Source: UBA7672 sp030824255 (GTDB lineage Bacteria > Pseudomonadota > Alphaproteobacteria > Caulobacterales > Hyphomonadaceae). Taken from it: a DNA stretch of 64,000 nucleotides. Location of the stretch: contig OW818686.1 in NCBI GenBank assembly GCA_942493305.1, positions 682,001 to 746,000 on the forward strand. Direction: 5' to 3'. A program made the translations under genes and the position numbers. This document shows positions 7,042-16,236 of this stretch, one piece after another. Below the pieces are notes generated by a model. The model worked only from the letters and a program-made list of their open reading frames with translations. It was not told the DNA's origin and made no database searches. Numbering within the stretch: the first letter of the stretch is position 1; the number at the start of each line of letters is the position of its first letter.

Positions 7042-9432
7042 ATGGCTGACCTTTCTCCGCTCCTTGCTGAGCAGACGGCTGCGGATGCGGCATCCCAGGG
7101 CATCAAGGCGGATGAGTACGCCATCCTGCTCGACCGGCTGGGCCGGGCGCCCAACAAGGTTGAGCTGGGCATCTTCTCGGTGATGTGGTCGGAGCATTGC
7201 TCCTACAAATCCACGCGCCGGCATCTGGGGAAGTTTCCGACCAAGGGGCCGCGCGTGATCCAGGGCCCGGGGGAGAATGCGGGCGTTGTCGACATTGGCG
7301 ATGGGCAGGCGTGCATCTTCAAGATGGAGAGCCACAACCACCCGTCCTACATCGAGCCTTACCAAGGCGCGGCGACGGGCGTGGGCGGCATCCTGCGCGA
7401 TGTGTTCACGATGGGCGCGCGGCCGATTGCGCTGGTGAATGCGCTGCGGTTCGGCGATCCGTCGCATCCGAAGACGCGCAGCCTCGTGGCGGGCGTGGTT
7501 GGCGGGATTGGCGGCTATGGCAACTGCGTGGGCGTGCCGACGGTTGCGGGCGAGACGCAGTTCCACAAGGGATACAACGGCAACATCCTCGTCAACGCGA
7601 TGGCGGTCGGCCTCGCGCAGACGGACAACATCTTCTACTCGCGCGGCGCCGAGCCGGGGAATGCGATCTTCTATGTGGGATCGAAGACCGGGCGCGATGG
7701 CATCCATGGCGCGACCATGGCGTCTGCGGAGTTCTCGGAGGGTGACGAAGAGAAACGCCCGACCGTGCAGGTGGGCGACCCTTTCACCGAGAAGCTGCTG
7801 ATCGAGGCCTGCCTTGAACTGATGGCGACGGACTGGATTCAATCCATCCAGGACATGGGCGCGGCGGGCCTCACCTCCTCCTCCGTCGAGATCGCGGACA
7901 AGGGCGGCGTCGGTGTCGAGATGGACATGGACAAGGTGCCCCAGCGCGAGACGGGGATGACGGCTTACGAGATCATGCTGTCAGAGTCTCAGGAGCGGAT
8001 GCTCATGGTGCTGAAGCCGGGGCATGAGGCGGATGCGAAGAAGATCTTCGAAAAGTGGGATCTTGATGCGGAGGTGATCGGGTACACGACGAACACCGGC
8101 CGCCTCGTGCTGAAGCAGCATGGCATTGTTGTGTGCGACATTCCGGTGCCGCCGCTGAGCCAGGACGCGCCGAACTATGACCGGCCGTGGAATGAGCCGA
8201 AGCCGGCGCCGCCGCTGGCGACGCCTGCGGTGAAGCTGGAAGACCTGCGCGATGTGCTGGTGAAGCTGATGTCGTCGCCGGACATGGCCTCGAAGCGATG
8301 GATCTGGGAGCAGTATGACCGCCATGTGATGGGCGACACGATCGATTCCTCTCAGTCTGGCGGAGATGCCGCCATCGTGCGCATCCACGGCACCAACAAG
8401 GCGCTGGCGATCTGCTCCGATTGTAATCCGCACTATTTGGCTGCCGATCCGTTCGAAGGCGGCAAGCACGCCGTGGCCGAAGCCTATCGCAATCTCTCCG
8501 CCGTTGGCGCAACGCCGATCGCGATCACTGACAACCTCAACTTTGGCAATCCGGAAAAGCCGGACACAATGGGCGTGATCGTAAAAGCGATCGAGGGCAT
8601 GGCCGAAGCCTGCCGTGTGCTGGAATTCCCCGTCGTGAGCGGAAACGTCTCGCTCTACAACGAAACGGATGGCGTGGGCATTCCGCCGACGCCTGTGGTG
8701 GGCGGCATCGGCCTCATCGAGAACCTCGATCATATCGCAACGCTGAAGGGCGCACGGGCTGGCGATCTGATGTGGGTGATCGGCGAAAGCCGTGGCGGGC
8801 TTGGTGCTTCTCTTTACGCCCGCGTGATCCTTGGGCTGGAAGGGGCTGCCGCTGGCGCGCCGGCCTCAGTCGATCTCGATGCGGAAAAACGCACGGCTGC
8901 GGCTATCCGCCAGATGATCACCGAGGGATTGGTGCATGCTGTCCACGATATCTCGGATGGCGGCGCCTTGTGTGCCGCCGCAGAACTGGCTTTGGCCAGC
9001 AATGTGGGCGTGTCGCTGTGCGTGGATGCGTTCGGCTTCGAAGATGGTCCGGAGTTTCAGGCATTCCTTGCCGACAAAGAGGCGACGGTGCGCGCTGAGT
9101 CAGGCGAGGAAGGCTGGGACGCCTATCTGGAGACCGCCGCCTTCATGGACGCCAGCGAGTATGACGATCTTGCCCGAGCCTATTCGTATTCCGTGCTGAC
9201 AGAGAGCGGCGCGCGCTACCTCGTGGCGCTGCCGATGGAAAACCAGATGCGCATCATCGAGATCGCGGAGGAGCATGGCGTAATCGCCGACTTCTGCGGC
9301 GAGTTCCTCGATCAGCCGGTGCTCGACGTCGGCACGCGTGCAGTGGCGGAATCCCATGAGCCCCTCCCCCTCGCCACCCTCCGCGCCGCACACGAAGGCT
9401 GGCTGCCGGAGTACATGAAGGGTCAGGGCTGA
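7042..9432 (+). CDS. purL: Phosphoribosylformylglycinamidine synthase subunit PurL
   Basis: PurL uses ATP and glutamine-derived ammonia to convert FGAR to FGAM in purine synthesis, in complex with PurQ and PurS. The 796-residue protein is the small-type PurL. It has WSEHCSYKS at residues 49-57 with the catalytic H52, the ATP-site segment MESHNHPSYIEPYQGAATG, and the later GNPEKP and HDISDGG motifs. The frame opens at 7006, but the ATG at 7042 has a GAGG ribosome-binding site 6 bp upstream and gives the family N-terminus. purS and purQ are not in this window. bolA and grxD lie downstream, an arrangement common in Alphaproteobacteria. Confidence 0.96.
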   Translation: MADLSPLLAEQTAADAASQGIKADEYAILLDRLGRAPNKVELGIFSVMWSEHCSYKSTRRHLGKFPTKGPRVIQGPGENAGVVDIGDGQACIFKMESHNHPSYIEPYQGAATGVGGILRDVFTMGARPIALVNALRFGDPSHPKTRSLVAGVVGGIGGYGNCVGVPTVAGETQFHKGYNGNILVNAMAVGLAQTDNIFYSRGAEPGNAIFYVGSKTGRDGIHGATMASAEFSEGDEEKRPTVQVGDPFTEKLLIEACLELMATDWIQSIQDMGAAGLTSSSVEIADKGGVGVEMDMDKVPQRETGMTAYEIMLSESQERMLMVLKPGHEADAKKIFEKWDLDAEVIGYTTNTGRLVLKQHGIVVCDIPVPPLSQDAPNYDRPWNEPKPAPPLATPAVKLEDLRDVLVKLMSSPDMASKRWIWEQYDRHVMGDTIDSSQSGGDAAIVRIHGTNKALAICSDCNPHYLAADPFEGGKHAVAEAYRNLSAVGATPIAITDNLNFGNPEKPDTMGVIVKAIEGMAEACRVLEFPVVSGNVSLYNETDGVGIPPTPVVGGIGLIENLDHIATLKGARAGDLMWVIGESRGGLGASLYARVILGLEGAAAGAPASVDLDAEKRTAAAIRQMITEGLVHAVHDISDGGALCAAAELALASNVGVSLCVDAFGFEDGPEFQAFLADKEATVRAESGEEGWDAYLETAAFMDASEYDDLARAYSYSVLTESGARYLVALPMENQMRIIEIAEEHGVIADFCGEFLDQPVLDVGTRAVAESHEPLPLATLRAAHEGWLPEYMKGQG

Positions 9433-9571
9433 GGCCGCTCAGTTGTCATTCCCGTTGCACCGAGCATCGAGAATGACGACCGTGCTGGATCCCGCCTCGC
9501 GTCTCATTTCTCTCAACGGACGAATGCATTCTGCTAGCGTGCGCAGTAGGGCAATTGTGAAAAATCAAGAC

Positions 9572-11131
9572 ATGAATCGGCGCTCGTCGTCTTGGTCGGC
9601 TGTTTGCTTAGCGGCAGCGGTGTTTGCTACGGCTTGCAGTGGAGGCGGTGGCGACAGTGGATCGCCTCCCCCGCCCGCGCCCCCGCCGCCAGCCAACACT
9701 CCACTTGCAGCGGCGCGAGCCAGTGTTTCGACCGTCGATGAGGGGCAGCCCGTTACGCTCGACGCATCGGCGTCGACCAACCCGCTCAGCGGATCTCTGA
9801 CGTTCTCGTGGACGCAGATATCGGGGCCGGTGGCGGCGCTTGGGCCGACCAATGCCGCCGTACTTGAGGTGGCGGCGCCCGAAATCATGGCCAACGGCAC
9901 TATGGCGTTCAGGGTGACTGTCACCAATACGGCCGGGTCAAGCACGGCGGTCGTGAATGTGGATGTGACCAATATCGTTCAGACACCGCTATTCGCGCAA
10001 GCTCGCCTTGTGGCAGAGGCTACGTTTCCGACGGCGCCACGAGTGCTTCTGGGTACTACCGGATTGGGGCTCGTGGGCGCTTCGTCGACACCGACCGATC
10101 CTTTGTCGTTCAGCAACTTCAACATCGTGGGAGGGCAGTTGCAGGTTAACGCAAGCCCGTCCCTGTCCGGCATTCAACAACCGGCCTTGTTCAACATCGG
10201 TGACGTGCGGTTCGAGTTTGATCCGATCGCGCCGCAGATCGGCGTTGTACAGGAAGCGCTGAACCGATTCCGGATTCTGGTGCGTTCAGCAGCGACGGGC
10301 GCCTTTGATACGCCCATCGACGTGACAATCGACAAGCCCTGCACGGCCGTCTATGGCCCTCTGGCAAATGGACAGCCGAACGCTGTTTTCGTTGGACAAC
10401 GCGATCGCGGATTCTCCATTCTGCGCATTGACAACAATTCTTCAAACTCAAGTGCGACGGCAAACATTGGCCTGACTCTCAACACGGGTCAGTCGTTTTG
10501 CGCTCTCCAGCCAGTCTCAGGCCCGCTAGGCGGGACCGGCTTTGGCGACGGCTTTCGATTCCTGCAGGACCTGATCGCCATCGACACGGATACGAACACG
10601 ATCAATGTATTCACGCAGACGATCCCTGCGGGCGGCGCCGCTACTTACATACTGAAGACATCCGTGCCGATCCAGTTCAACGCGGTCGGTCCGCTGGAAC
10701 TGATCAAGGCCGCGCCGATTGGCGGGTTCTTTGATTCCAAGGCGGGACTTGCCATGGTCTTCACCGATGGACGTCATCGGGGGGAGCACCGGCTTGTCAT
10801 CGCGGGGCTCGACGGCAACCGCAATCTTGTTCAGCAAACCTACACATGGACGGTGGGCGTGCCGGTCGACGTCATGCTGGACAATCTCGACCAAGATGTC
10901 TTTCCCGAAGTGATCGTCGCAACCTCATCTTCGCCCTACGCTGCGGTTTTTGAATCGACCGTACCGGGCAGCGACGGCTTCCTGCCTCTTGGCGGCCCCG
11001 CCTATTTTGAGACTGGACTGGGCGCGAGTCAGGCGTTGGCGTCTGCCAAGGGCGTGCTTGGCCTCAATGGCCTCTACGTCGCCTTTCCGGACAAGAAGCA
11101 GGTGCGCGTCTTCCAGCCCGCCACGCCCTGA
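9572..11131 (+). CDS. Secreted lipoprotein with a PKD-like domain and FG-GAP-like C-terminal region
   Basis: From the ATG at 9572 the 519-residue product begins with a lipoprotein signal ending in AAAVFATAC (Cys about residue 22), then a glycine/proline linker SGGGGDSGSPPPPAPPPP. Residues about 50-130 form a PKD/REJ-like domain with VDEGQPVTLDASAST and SWTQISGP. The rest contains repeats such as LIAIDTDTNTINVF and MLDNLDQDVFPEVIVATSS, like FG-GAP/VCBS propeller blades. It is probably anchored in the outer membrane and surface or periplasmic. The open frame begins at 9443 but the upstream part is not signal-like. The ribosome-binding site is weak. The gene interrupts the purL-bolA-grxD neighbourhood. 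Confidence 0.8.
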   Translation: MNRRSSSWSAVCLAAAVFATACSGGGGDSGSPPPPAPPPPANTPLAAARASVSTVDEGQPVTLDASASTNPLSGSLTFSWTQISGPVAALGPTNAAVLEVAAPEIMANGTMAFRVTVTNTAGSSTAVVNVDVTNIVQTPLFAQARLVAEATFPTAPRVLLGTTGLGLVGASSTPTDPLSFSNFNIVGGQLQVNASPSLSGIQQPALFNIGDVRFEFDPIAPQIGVVQEALNRFRILVRSAATGAFDTPIDVTIDKPCTAVYGPLANGQPNAVFVGQRDRGFSILRIDNNSSNSSATANIGLTLNTGQSFCALQPVSGPLGGTGFGDGFRFLQDLIAIDTDTNTINVFTQTIPAGGAATYILKTSVPIQFNAVGPLELIKAAPIGGFFDSKAGLAMVFTDGRHRGEHRLVIAGLDGNRNLVQQTYTWTVGVPVDVMLDNLDQDVFPEVIVATSSSPYAAVFESTVPGSDGFLPLGGPAYFETGLGASQALASAKGVLGLNGLYVAFPDKKQVRVFQPATP

Positions 11132-11451
11132 TTTCTCCAACAGATTCCAGGCGACTGCCAGGACACTTTGCGTCGCAACGACGACTTCAAAGTGTGGGAC
11201 GGCGCTGTGCGCCGGCAAGATGCTCGCCGCCTGGATTGGTTGCAGTGACAACTAATGGCGTATCCGCAGGGAGTGGTGCGGGGCATCTTGCATTTTGTGC
11301 GGTGTGGCGCCCGATCCACGGTCTTCGCCTGACGGGCGACTTTGTGTTCCGCACTATTGTGCGTCACTGGCCTGTCACTAGAAGGGACCTCCGGGGACTA
11401 GAAGCTGGAACGCCCGGGGATCGGCGCCCAGCACAGGGAAGGACTGCGTCC
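11132..11451. other. 320-bp spacer without a supported gene
   Basis: The open frame that leads into bolA from 11194 lacks homology upstream of the BolA start. I see no tRNA, repeat or terminator with a clear T-tract. Promoter elements for bolA probably lie here, but no close match to a sigma-70 pair stands out. Confidence 0.5.
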
Positions 11452-11685
11452 ATGGCCATGGATCGGGCGACGCTCGAGACGTATCTGCGGGAAGCTTTCC
11501 CCGACGCCGACATCGCGTTGAAAGACCTTGCCGGTGACAACGATCACTGGAGCGCCGAGATCGTCTCCGAACAATTCCGCGGCAAGACACGCGTAGCCCA
11601 GCACCAGATGGTCTATGCCGCCCTGAAGGGACGGATGGGCGGGCAGCTTCACGCCCTCGCCCTCTCCACGCGCGCGCCCGGCTGA
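11452..11685 (+). CDS. bolA: BolA family protein
   Basis: The 77-residue protein starts MAMDRATLETYLREAFPDA and has the BolA core, including the C-terminal histidine in GGQLHALAL that helps bind a shared [2Fe-2S] cluster with monothiol glutaredoxins. BolA proteins act in iron-sulfur handling and in transcription under stress. The start is supported by AAGGA about 8 bp upstream. grxD, the usual partner, lies 0.9 kb downstream, separated by an aldo/keto reductase gene. Confidence 0.9.
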   Translation: MAMDRATLETYLREAFPDADIALKDLAGDNDHWSAEIVSEQFRGKTRVAQHQMVYAALKGRMGGQLHALALSTRAPG

Positions 11686-11699
11686 ACTGGACCATCAAG

Positions 11700-12548
11700 T
11701 TGGCGGACGATCATCGCGACAACGCTACGGGAGTGCGCCGCCTCGGCTTCGGGGTGAGCGGGCCGCATGCATCGCCGCTGATCCGGCCGGAAACCACGGT
11801 TGAGATGATCCACCTCGCCTACGCGCTGGGCATTCGCCTGTTCGACACCGGACCTGCCTATGGCGCGGGCGAAGGCGAGCGGCGGCTGGGCGAAGCGCTG
11901 GCGCGCATTCCGACATTCGATCCGATCGTCGCGACCAAGGTGGGCATCCTGCCGGGACGGGGCAAGAACCGGGCGCGGGACTTTTCGCCAGATGGCGTGC
12001 GGCGGTCGGTGGAAGGCTCGCTGAAGCGGCTGCGGCGGTCACGGATCGACTGGCTGTTCCTGCACGGGCCGGCCCCGCATGAACTGACCGACAAGCTGAT
12101 CAAGACCCTGGGCGACCTGCAGCGCGAGGGGCGCGTGGTGTCGCTGGGCGTTTGCGGGAGGGGTCCGGAGCTGGATATCGCCCTGCAGACCGGGGAGTTC
12201 ACGCATTTCATGGCGCCGGTGAATGTCGGCCTGACGCCCGAGGATATGGAGCGGCTATATCGCCTGCGGTCTGCCGGGGAACTGATCGGGATCGAGACTC
12301 TGGCCGCGGCCCATCCGCGCTTTCCCTGGCCACGGACAGCGGGATCGGCCTGGCGGCTGGCGCGGTCGCTGATGGGCTGGTCTTCCCAGCGGCCGCCGAC
12401 GCCCATGATGCCGGACGAAGCGCTGTGCTGGGCGCTGGGCGAAGGTGGCGCGCACCGGGTCGTGACCACGACCAGCAACCGCGAACACCTTGAGGCCAAT
12501 GTGCTGGCAGTGACGAACTGCGGCCGGGGCGGCTTGATTACGGGCTGA
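11700..12548 (+). CDS. Aldo/keto reductase family protein
   Basis: This 282-residue protein carries the aldo/keto reductase tetrad: Asp and Tyr in FDTGPAYG, Lys in IVATKVG and His in LFLHGPAP. The family reduces carbonyls with NADPH in a TIM barrel. The substrate cannot be told. The start is a TTG 15 bp after bolA; translational coupling is likely. The protein lacks parts of the C-terminal NADPH-binding loops seen in longer members, but TTTSNREHLEAN near the end resembles the usual cofactor segment. It sits between bolA and grxD. Confidence 0.85.
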   Translation: MADDHRDNATGVRRLGFGVSGPHASPLIRPETTVEMIHLAYALGIRLFDTGPAYGAGEGERRLGEALARIPTFDPIVATKVGILPGRGKNRARDFSPDGVRRSVEGSLKRLRRSRIDWLFLHGPAPHELTDKLIKTLGDLQREGRVVSLGVCGRGPELDIALQTGEFTHFMAPVNVGLTPEDMERLYRLRSAGELIGIETLAAAHPRFPWPRTAGSAWRLARSLMGWSSQRPPTPMMPDEALCWALGEGGAHRVVTTTSNREHLEANVLAVTNCGRGGLITG

Positions 12549-12596
12549 TCCGGCCTTAGCTGGAATGACAGACGCCTCTTTCCGGGAACCATCGCC

Positions 12597-12926
12597 ATGA
12601 GCGACGCCGCCGCACGCATCCAGGGTTTGATCGACGCCAGCCCGGTGTTCCTTTTCATGAAAGGCACGCCGACCTTCCCGCAATGCGGCTTCTCGGCGAC
12701 TGTGGTGTCGATCCTCGACCATCTGGGCGTCACCTATGACAGCGCCAACATTCTGGAAGACGCCGAGCTGCGCCAGGGCGTCAAGGATTTCTCCAACTGG
12801 CCGACCATCCCGCAGCTCTATGTGCAGGGCGAGTTCATCGGCGGCTGCGACATCACCAAGGAGATGTTCCAGTCGGGCGAGCTGAAGCAGCTGCTCGAGG
12901 AAAAGGGCGTGCTGCAGGCGGCATAA
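12597..12926 (+). CDS. grxD: Monothiol glutaredoxin, CGFS type (Grx4/GrxD)
   Basis: The 109-residue protein has the CGFS active site with C30, preceded by FMKGTPTFPQ, and the WPTIPQLYV and GGCDI segments that bind glutathione. CGFS glutaredoxins hold a bridging [2Fe-2S] cluster and pair with BolA for iron-sulfur delivery and sensing. The bolA gene lies just upstream in the same orientation. Length and all key residues are normal. Confidence 0.96.
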   Translation: MSDAAARIQGLIDASPVFLFMKGTPTFPQCGFSATVVSILDHLGVTYDSANILEDAELRQGVKDFSNWPTIPQLYVQGEFIGGCDITKEMFQSGELKQLLEEKGVLQAA

Positions 12927-12962
12927 GCTGCTTCGCGCCTGCCAGACCGCCGACCGGAACGC

Positions 12963-14123
12963 TCAGACCAATCCGCCCATCGCCTTTGCCGCCGCGCTGT
13001 CAGGGAAGACGGACGTGTCGAGCTTGCGCGCGTCCCAGCCGAGATGGTCGCGCAGAAGGCCCTTGAAGACGGTGCGCGCTTCGAGCGTGGGGGCGAGGTC
13101 CCGGTTTTCGAACAGGGCCGTGGGCGCGAGACCCGGCCAGTCGCCTATGATGCGGCCGCCCTTAACGGCGCCGCCGACGAGAATGGCGAGCCCGGCCGTG
13201 CCGTGATCCGTGCCCTGCCCGCCATTGACGCGGACGGTGCGGCCAAATTCCGAAATCGCGAGGATGGCGGTCTTGTCCCATGCCGGGCCGAGGACGGTGC
13301 GAAGCGCCTCCACGCCGGTGTCGAGCGCGGCGAGACGCGTGCGCAGGGTGGCGTTCTGGGCGGTGTGCGTGTCCCAGCCTTCGAAGCTGACGACTGCGAT
13401 CTCGGGACCATCGGGTTGCGCGAGGAAACGGCCTGCGGCTTCCATCATGTCGGAATACTCTTCCGCATTGCTGCGGGCGGCTTTGGCGCTCGTGCCGCCG
13501 CCGGCGACAATGTTCGCTTCAATGGCGGCGGCAAGCGCGCCCTTCAGCATGGGGTCGTCTGCATACAGCGACAGGAGGCGGCGCACCGTGTCTTCGCTGG
13601 CTTCGGCAAAGACGCGCGGCGACCAGGTGGTGGTGCGCTCCGACGTCCCGCGCAGGATAAGCGGCTGGCCGGGGCCGATGGACACGGCCGAATAGGCGCC
13701 GGGCGCATGCTGCAAAGCGCGGTTGAGCCAGCCATCGGCCGTGACCGTGCCGGTGACGCCGCTTTCGAGCAGGTCCTGGGCTGCAAAGTGCGAGCGTTCG
13801 CGATAGGGGCCGGCGATAGCGGGCGCGAAGGCCGCTTTCCCATCACGAAACATGCCCGCCAGCTTTGGCATGGATGAATGCAGCGCGAAGCCCTGGATAA
13901 GGGGAAGCGCATCCTTGTCGATCAGGTTGGCGCGATGCGCCTGGATGTCGGGATCGTCGATGTTCGGCAGGGCGGCGAGGCCATCCATGGCGCCGCGCAG
14001 GATGATGACGAGGAGCTTGCGGCCTTTCGAGACTTCGCTCGCGGCGTAAGCGCCGGGCGCCGCAGAGATCAGCGTGGCGACGCTGCCAGCGAGCAGGAAT
14101 GAACGGCGGGACAGTGTGCGCAT
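12963..14123 (-). CDS. DUF1501 family secreted protein with Tat-type signal
   Basis: The 386-residue product starts with a twin-arginine type signal (LSRRSFLLAGSVATLISAAP) and a DUF1501 body, including LVIILRGAMDGLAALP and ISEFGRTVRVNGGQGTDHG, which resemble sulfatase-fold metal sites. DUF1501 proteins are exported and of unknown function. It follows the DUF1800 gene by 3 bp, a pairing seen in many bacteria, so the two are one operon and probably act together in the periplasm. Confidence 0.9.
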   Translation of the reverse strand: MRTLSRRSFLLAGSVATLISAAPGAYAASEVSKGRKLLVIILRGAMDGLAALPNIDDPDIQAHRANLIDKDALPLIQGFALHSSMPKLAGMFRDGKAAFAPAIAGPYRERSHFAAQDLLESGVTGTVTADGWLNRALQHAPGAYSAVSIGPGQPLILRGTSERTTTWSPRVFAEASEDTVRRLLSLYADDPMLKGALAAAIEANIVAGGGTSAKAARSNAEEYSDMMEAAGRFLAQPDGPEIAVVSFEGWDTHTAQNATLRTRLAALDTGVEALRTVLGPAWDKTAILAISEFGRTVRVNGGQGTDHGTAGLAILVGGAVKGGRIIGDWPGLAPTALFENRDLAPTLEARTVFKGLLRDHLGWDARKLDTSVFPDSAAAKAMGGLV

Positions 14124-14126
14124 GAC

Positions 14127-15518
14127 TTATCTCCGCTGGAATTCTGGGGACATGATGGCGAGGGTGAACCCCTGCTTGGCGCTTTCTGCCTGCGCGACCG
14201 TGGTGCGCGTGTGCGCCTGCGCCAGAACGCCGAGACTGTGGTCGAGAAAGGCGCCGGGCGAGAGGCCGGGCTCCATGCGCCGCGAGAGGGCGTTGGCCCA
14301 TTCGAGGCGCTTGCCGATGCTGTCGGGGCTGGCCCATGCGGCGGTCGTGTCTTCCCACCCGGCGGGCGACGGAGCCCCGAATGTGCGCTGGGCGAGCGCG
14401 CCGAAACCTGTGCGCACCTGAGCGCGGCCGCCAAGGCGCACCTCGGCGGCGCGCAGGATCGAGACGAGCATCTCCTCGGGTGTCTTGAATTTTTTCTGGG
14501 CGGGGTTCCACGCTTCATCGAGATCGATGACGGCGCGCGCCAGCACGGCGAGGTCGCCATCCGATTTGTTGTAGGCGGCCTCCAGCTTTGCGACGGCGGT
14601 AAGCGGAGGATCGTCGGACACGAAATGGCGGGCGAGCTTCGTCGCTATGTGGCGGGCGGTGGCGGGATGGCGGGCAAGGTCTGCGAGGATCGCGCCGGCC
14701 TGTCCTGCGCCATCTTCGGCATAGCGTTTTCCCAACACGTCGCGCGGACCGGGTTCGTGCAGGCCGGGAAGGAAAACCGCGTCGCCGTCTGCGGCACGTG
14801 GTGCGGCGGCGGGGCGGGCGGAAGCAATGAAGGATTGCGCCATGCCCTCGATCGACCAGCCGGTGAGCGCCTTGGCGAATGCGACGATGTCGTCCTGCGT
14901 GTAGCCAGAGCCGACGCCGAGCGTGTGAAGCTCCATGATTTCGCGCGCGAGGTTTTCATTGAAGCCGGCATTCCGGTTCTGCCCTGCCTTGGTCGATGGC
15001 CCGATGGAGCGGAACGCATCAAGATAGATGAGCATGCCAGGATGGAAGGTCGCCTGCTTCAGGAGGTTCACGAACGGGCCGAAGACGTGCGGGCGAATCG
15101 CCTCGCGTTCGAACGGTCCGACGAGGCCGGTGGTGGAGACATCGCGCACGGCGACGGTGAAGTGATTGCCCCAGAAGCGCGCCCAACGTTCGGCGAACCC
15201 ATCGCGCGTGGACGCGGCATGAGCGAGGCGCGCATCGCCTTCGGCCTTCAGACTTTCGCGCTGCAATTCGGTGGCGGCACGGAACTCTTCGCGGCTGAAG
15301 GGTTCGGCCGTCTTGCCGCGCCTGCCCTCATAAAGGGCGAGGCGCGTGCTGATGATGTCGCGAGCGGGCAAAAGATCGCTTTGCGGAACGATCGCTGCGG
15401 TGGAGGTGATCTGCGCTTTCAGCCAGCCACGGGGATCGCCAGACGCCGCAGCGATTTCGCCCGGCCGAGCGCCCATGCTGAAGCGTGTCGTTGCGATTGC
15501 GCCTTCGAGGGCTGACAT
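14127..15518 (-). CDS. DUF1800 family protein
   Basis: The 463-residue protein matches DUF1800: an N-terminal RFSMGARPGEI-like segment, then ERWARFWGNHFTVAVRD and a conserved NENLAREIMELHTLGVG motif. The family has no defined activity. It almost always sits next to DUF1501, as here, and is presumed exported or envelope-associated, although no clear classical signal peptide is seen. Translation starts at an ATG preceded by GCAGGAGAGCG. Confidence 0.9.
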   Translation of the reverse strand: MSALEGAIATTRFSMGARPGEIAAASGDPRGWLKAQITSTAAIVPQSDLLPARDIISTRLALYEGRRGKTAEPFSREEFRAATELQRESLKAEGDARLAHAASTRDGFAERWARFWGNHFTVAVRDVSTTGLVGPFEREAIRPHVFGPFVNLLKQATFHPGMLIYLDAFRSIGPSTKAGQNRNAGFNENLAREIMELHTLGVGSGYTQDDIVAFAKALTGWSIEGMAQSFIASARPAAAPRAADGDAVFLPGLHEPGPRDVLGKRYAEDGAGQAGAILADLARHPATARHIATKLARHFVSDDPPLTAVAKLEAAYNKSDGDLAVLARAVIDLDEAWNPAQKKFKTPEEMLVSILRAAEVRLGGRAQVRTGFGALAQRTFGAPSPAGWEDTTAAWASPDSIGKRLEWANALSRRMEPGLSPGAFLDHSLGVLAQAHTRTTVAQAESAKQGFTLAIMSPEFQRR

Positions 15519-15620
15519 ACGCTCTCCTGCGGTTGAGGAGAGAGGTAGGGCGTCAATTCAGCCAAACCATGACGACGGGCGCCTGATTATGTCCCGAATT
15601 GTAAGCCCGGCAACGCGCGC

Positions 15621-16046
15621 TTAGCCGGCGCGGCGCTCTCTTGCTGCACTGTCATGTGGGCGTGTGGGACGATTGCACACGGAATAGGCCGCTGCTGCGA
15701 GTTGCTGCGGCTCGAACGGCTTGATCAACGTGGCGGCGGCGCCGCGCAGTTCGGCGAGCAGCAGGACATATTCGAGCGTCTTGCCCGCATACCCGTCTCC
15801 GCCCATTGCGATCACCGGCGGCATTCCCGGACGGCTGCAGATGCTGGCGAGCAAGTCGATGCCGCTCTGGCAATCCACCGAAACGAGGACCGCATCGGCG
15901 TTCTGCACCTGCTCGATCGATGCCGGCAGGGAGAGGAAGCTGAGCCTGGTTCCCACCACCGGCGCGCTCGCCAACCAGGCTCGCGCTTTCTCGTCCGGCT
16001 CGATTACCTGGATCCGAAGAGATTTGTCAGTCTGTCCCATGCCCAA
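15621..16046 (-). CDS. Degenerate response-regulator receiver-like protein
   Basis: The 141-residue protein resembles a CheY-like receiver: IQVIEPDEKARAWL at the N-terminus, a strand DAVLVSVDCQSGIDLL, PPVIAMGG, and a terminal TLIKPFEPQQL with the conserved lysine. The acidic pair is E/D spaced differently from the usual DD, and the loop after the candidate phospho-aspartate is shortened, so phosphorylation is doubtful. It may act by protein binding only. An alternative ATG two codons later fits equally. It is transcribed away from ttcA. Confidence 0.65.
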   Translation of the reverse strand: MGMGQTDKSLRIQVIEPDEKARAWLASAPVVGTRLSFLSLPASIEQVQNADAVLVSVDCQSGIDLLASICSRPGMPPVIAMGGDGYAGKTLEYVLLLAELRGAAATLIKPFEPQQLAAAAYSVCNRPTRPHDSAARERRAG

Positions 16047-16159
16047 CCCAACCCTTGGACTTGCAAACGGCCCCCCCGCAAACTTCTGACTGCGATGGCC
16101 GACACCGGAAGAGTTAACTGCAGGCTCCTAATTATTAGTTTCTGGCTAGCCCGGGGTAT

Positions 16160-16175
16160 CCCCCAGAATTGGGGG
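16160..16175. promoter_or_regulatory. Short GC palindrome in the ttcA upstream region
   Basis: CCCCCA and TGGGGG are separated by GAAT, inside the 190-bp spacer between divergent genes. The inverted repeat lies 61-77 bp before the ttcA start and could be an operator or part of an RNA hairpin. No regulator can be named. Confidence 0.3.
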
Positions 16176-16236
16176 TAGGGTTGGAGTTTCGGTCCTCAAT
16201 CGTGCAATAGCGATCCGGCAAAGGACGAAGGCGATC

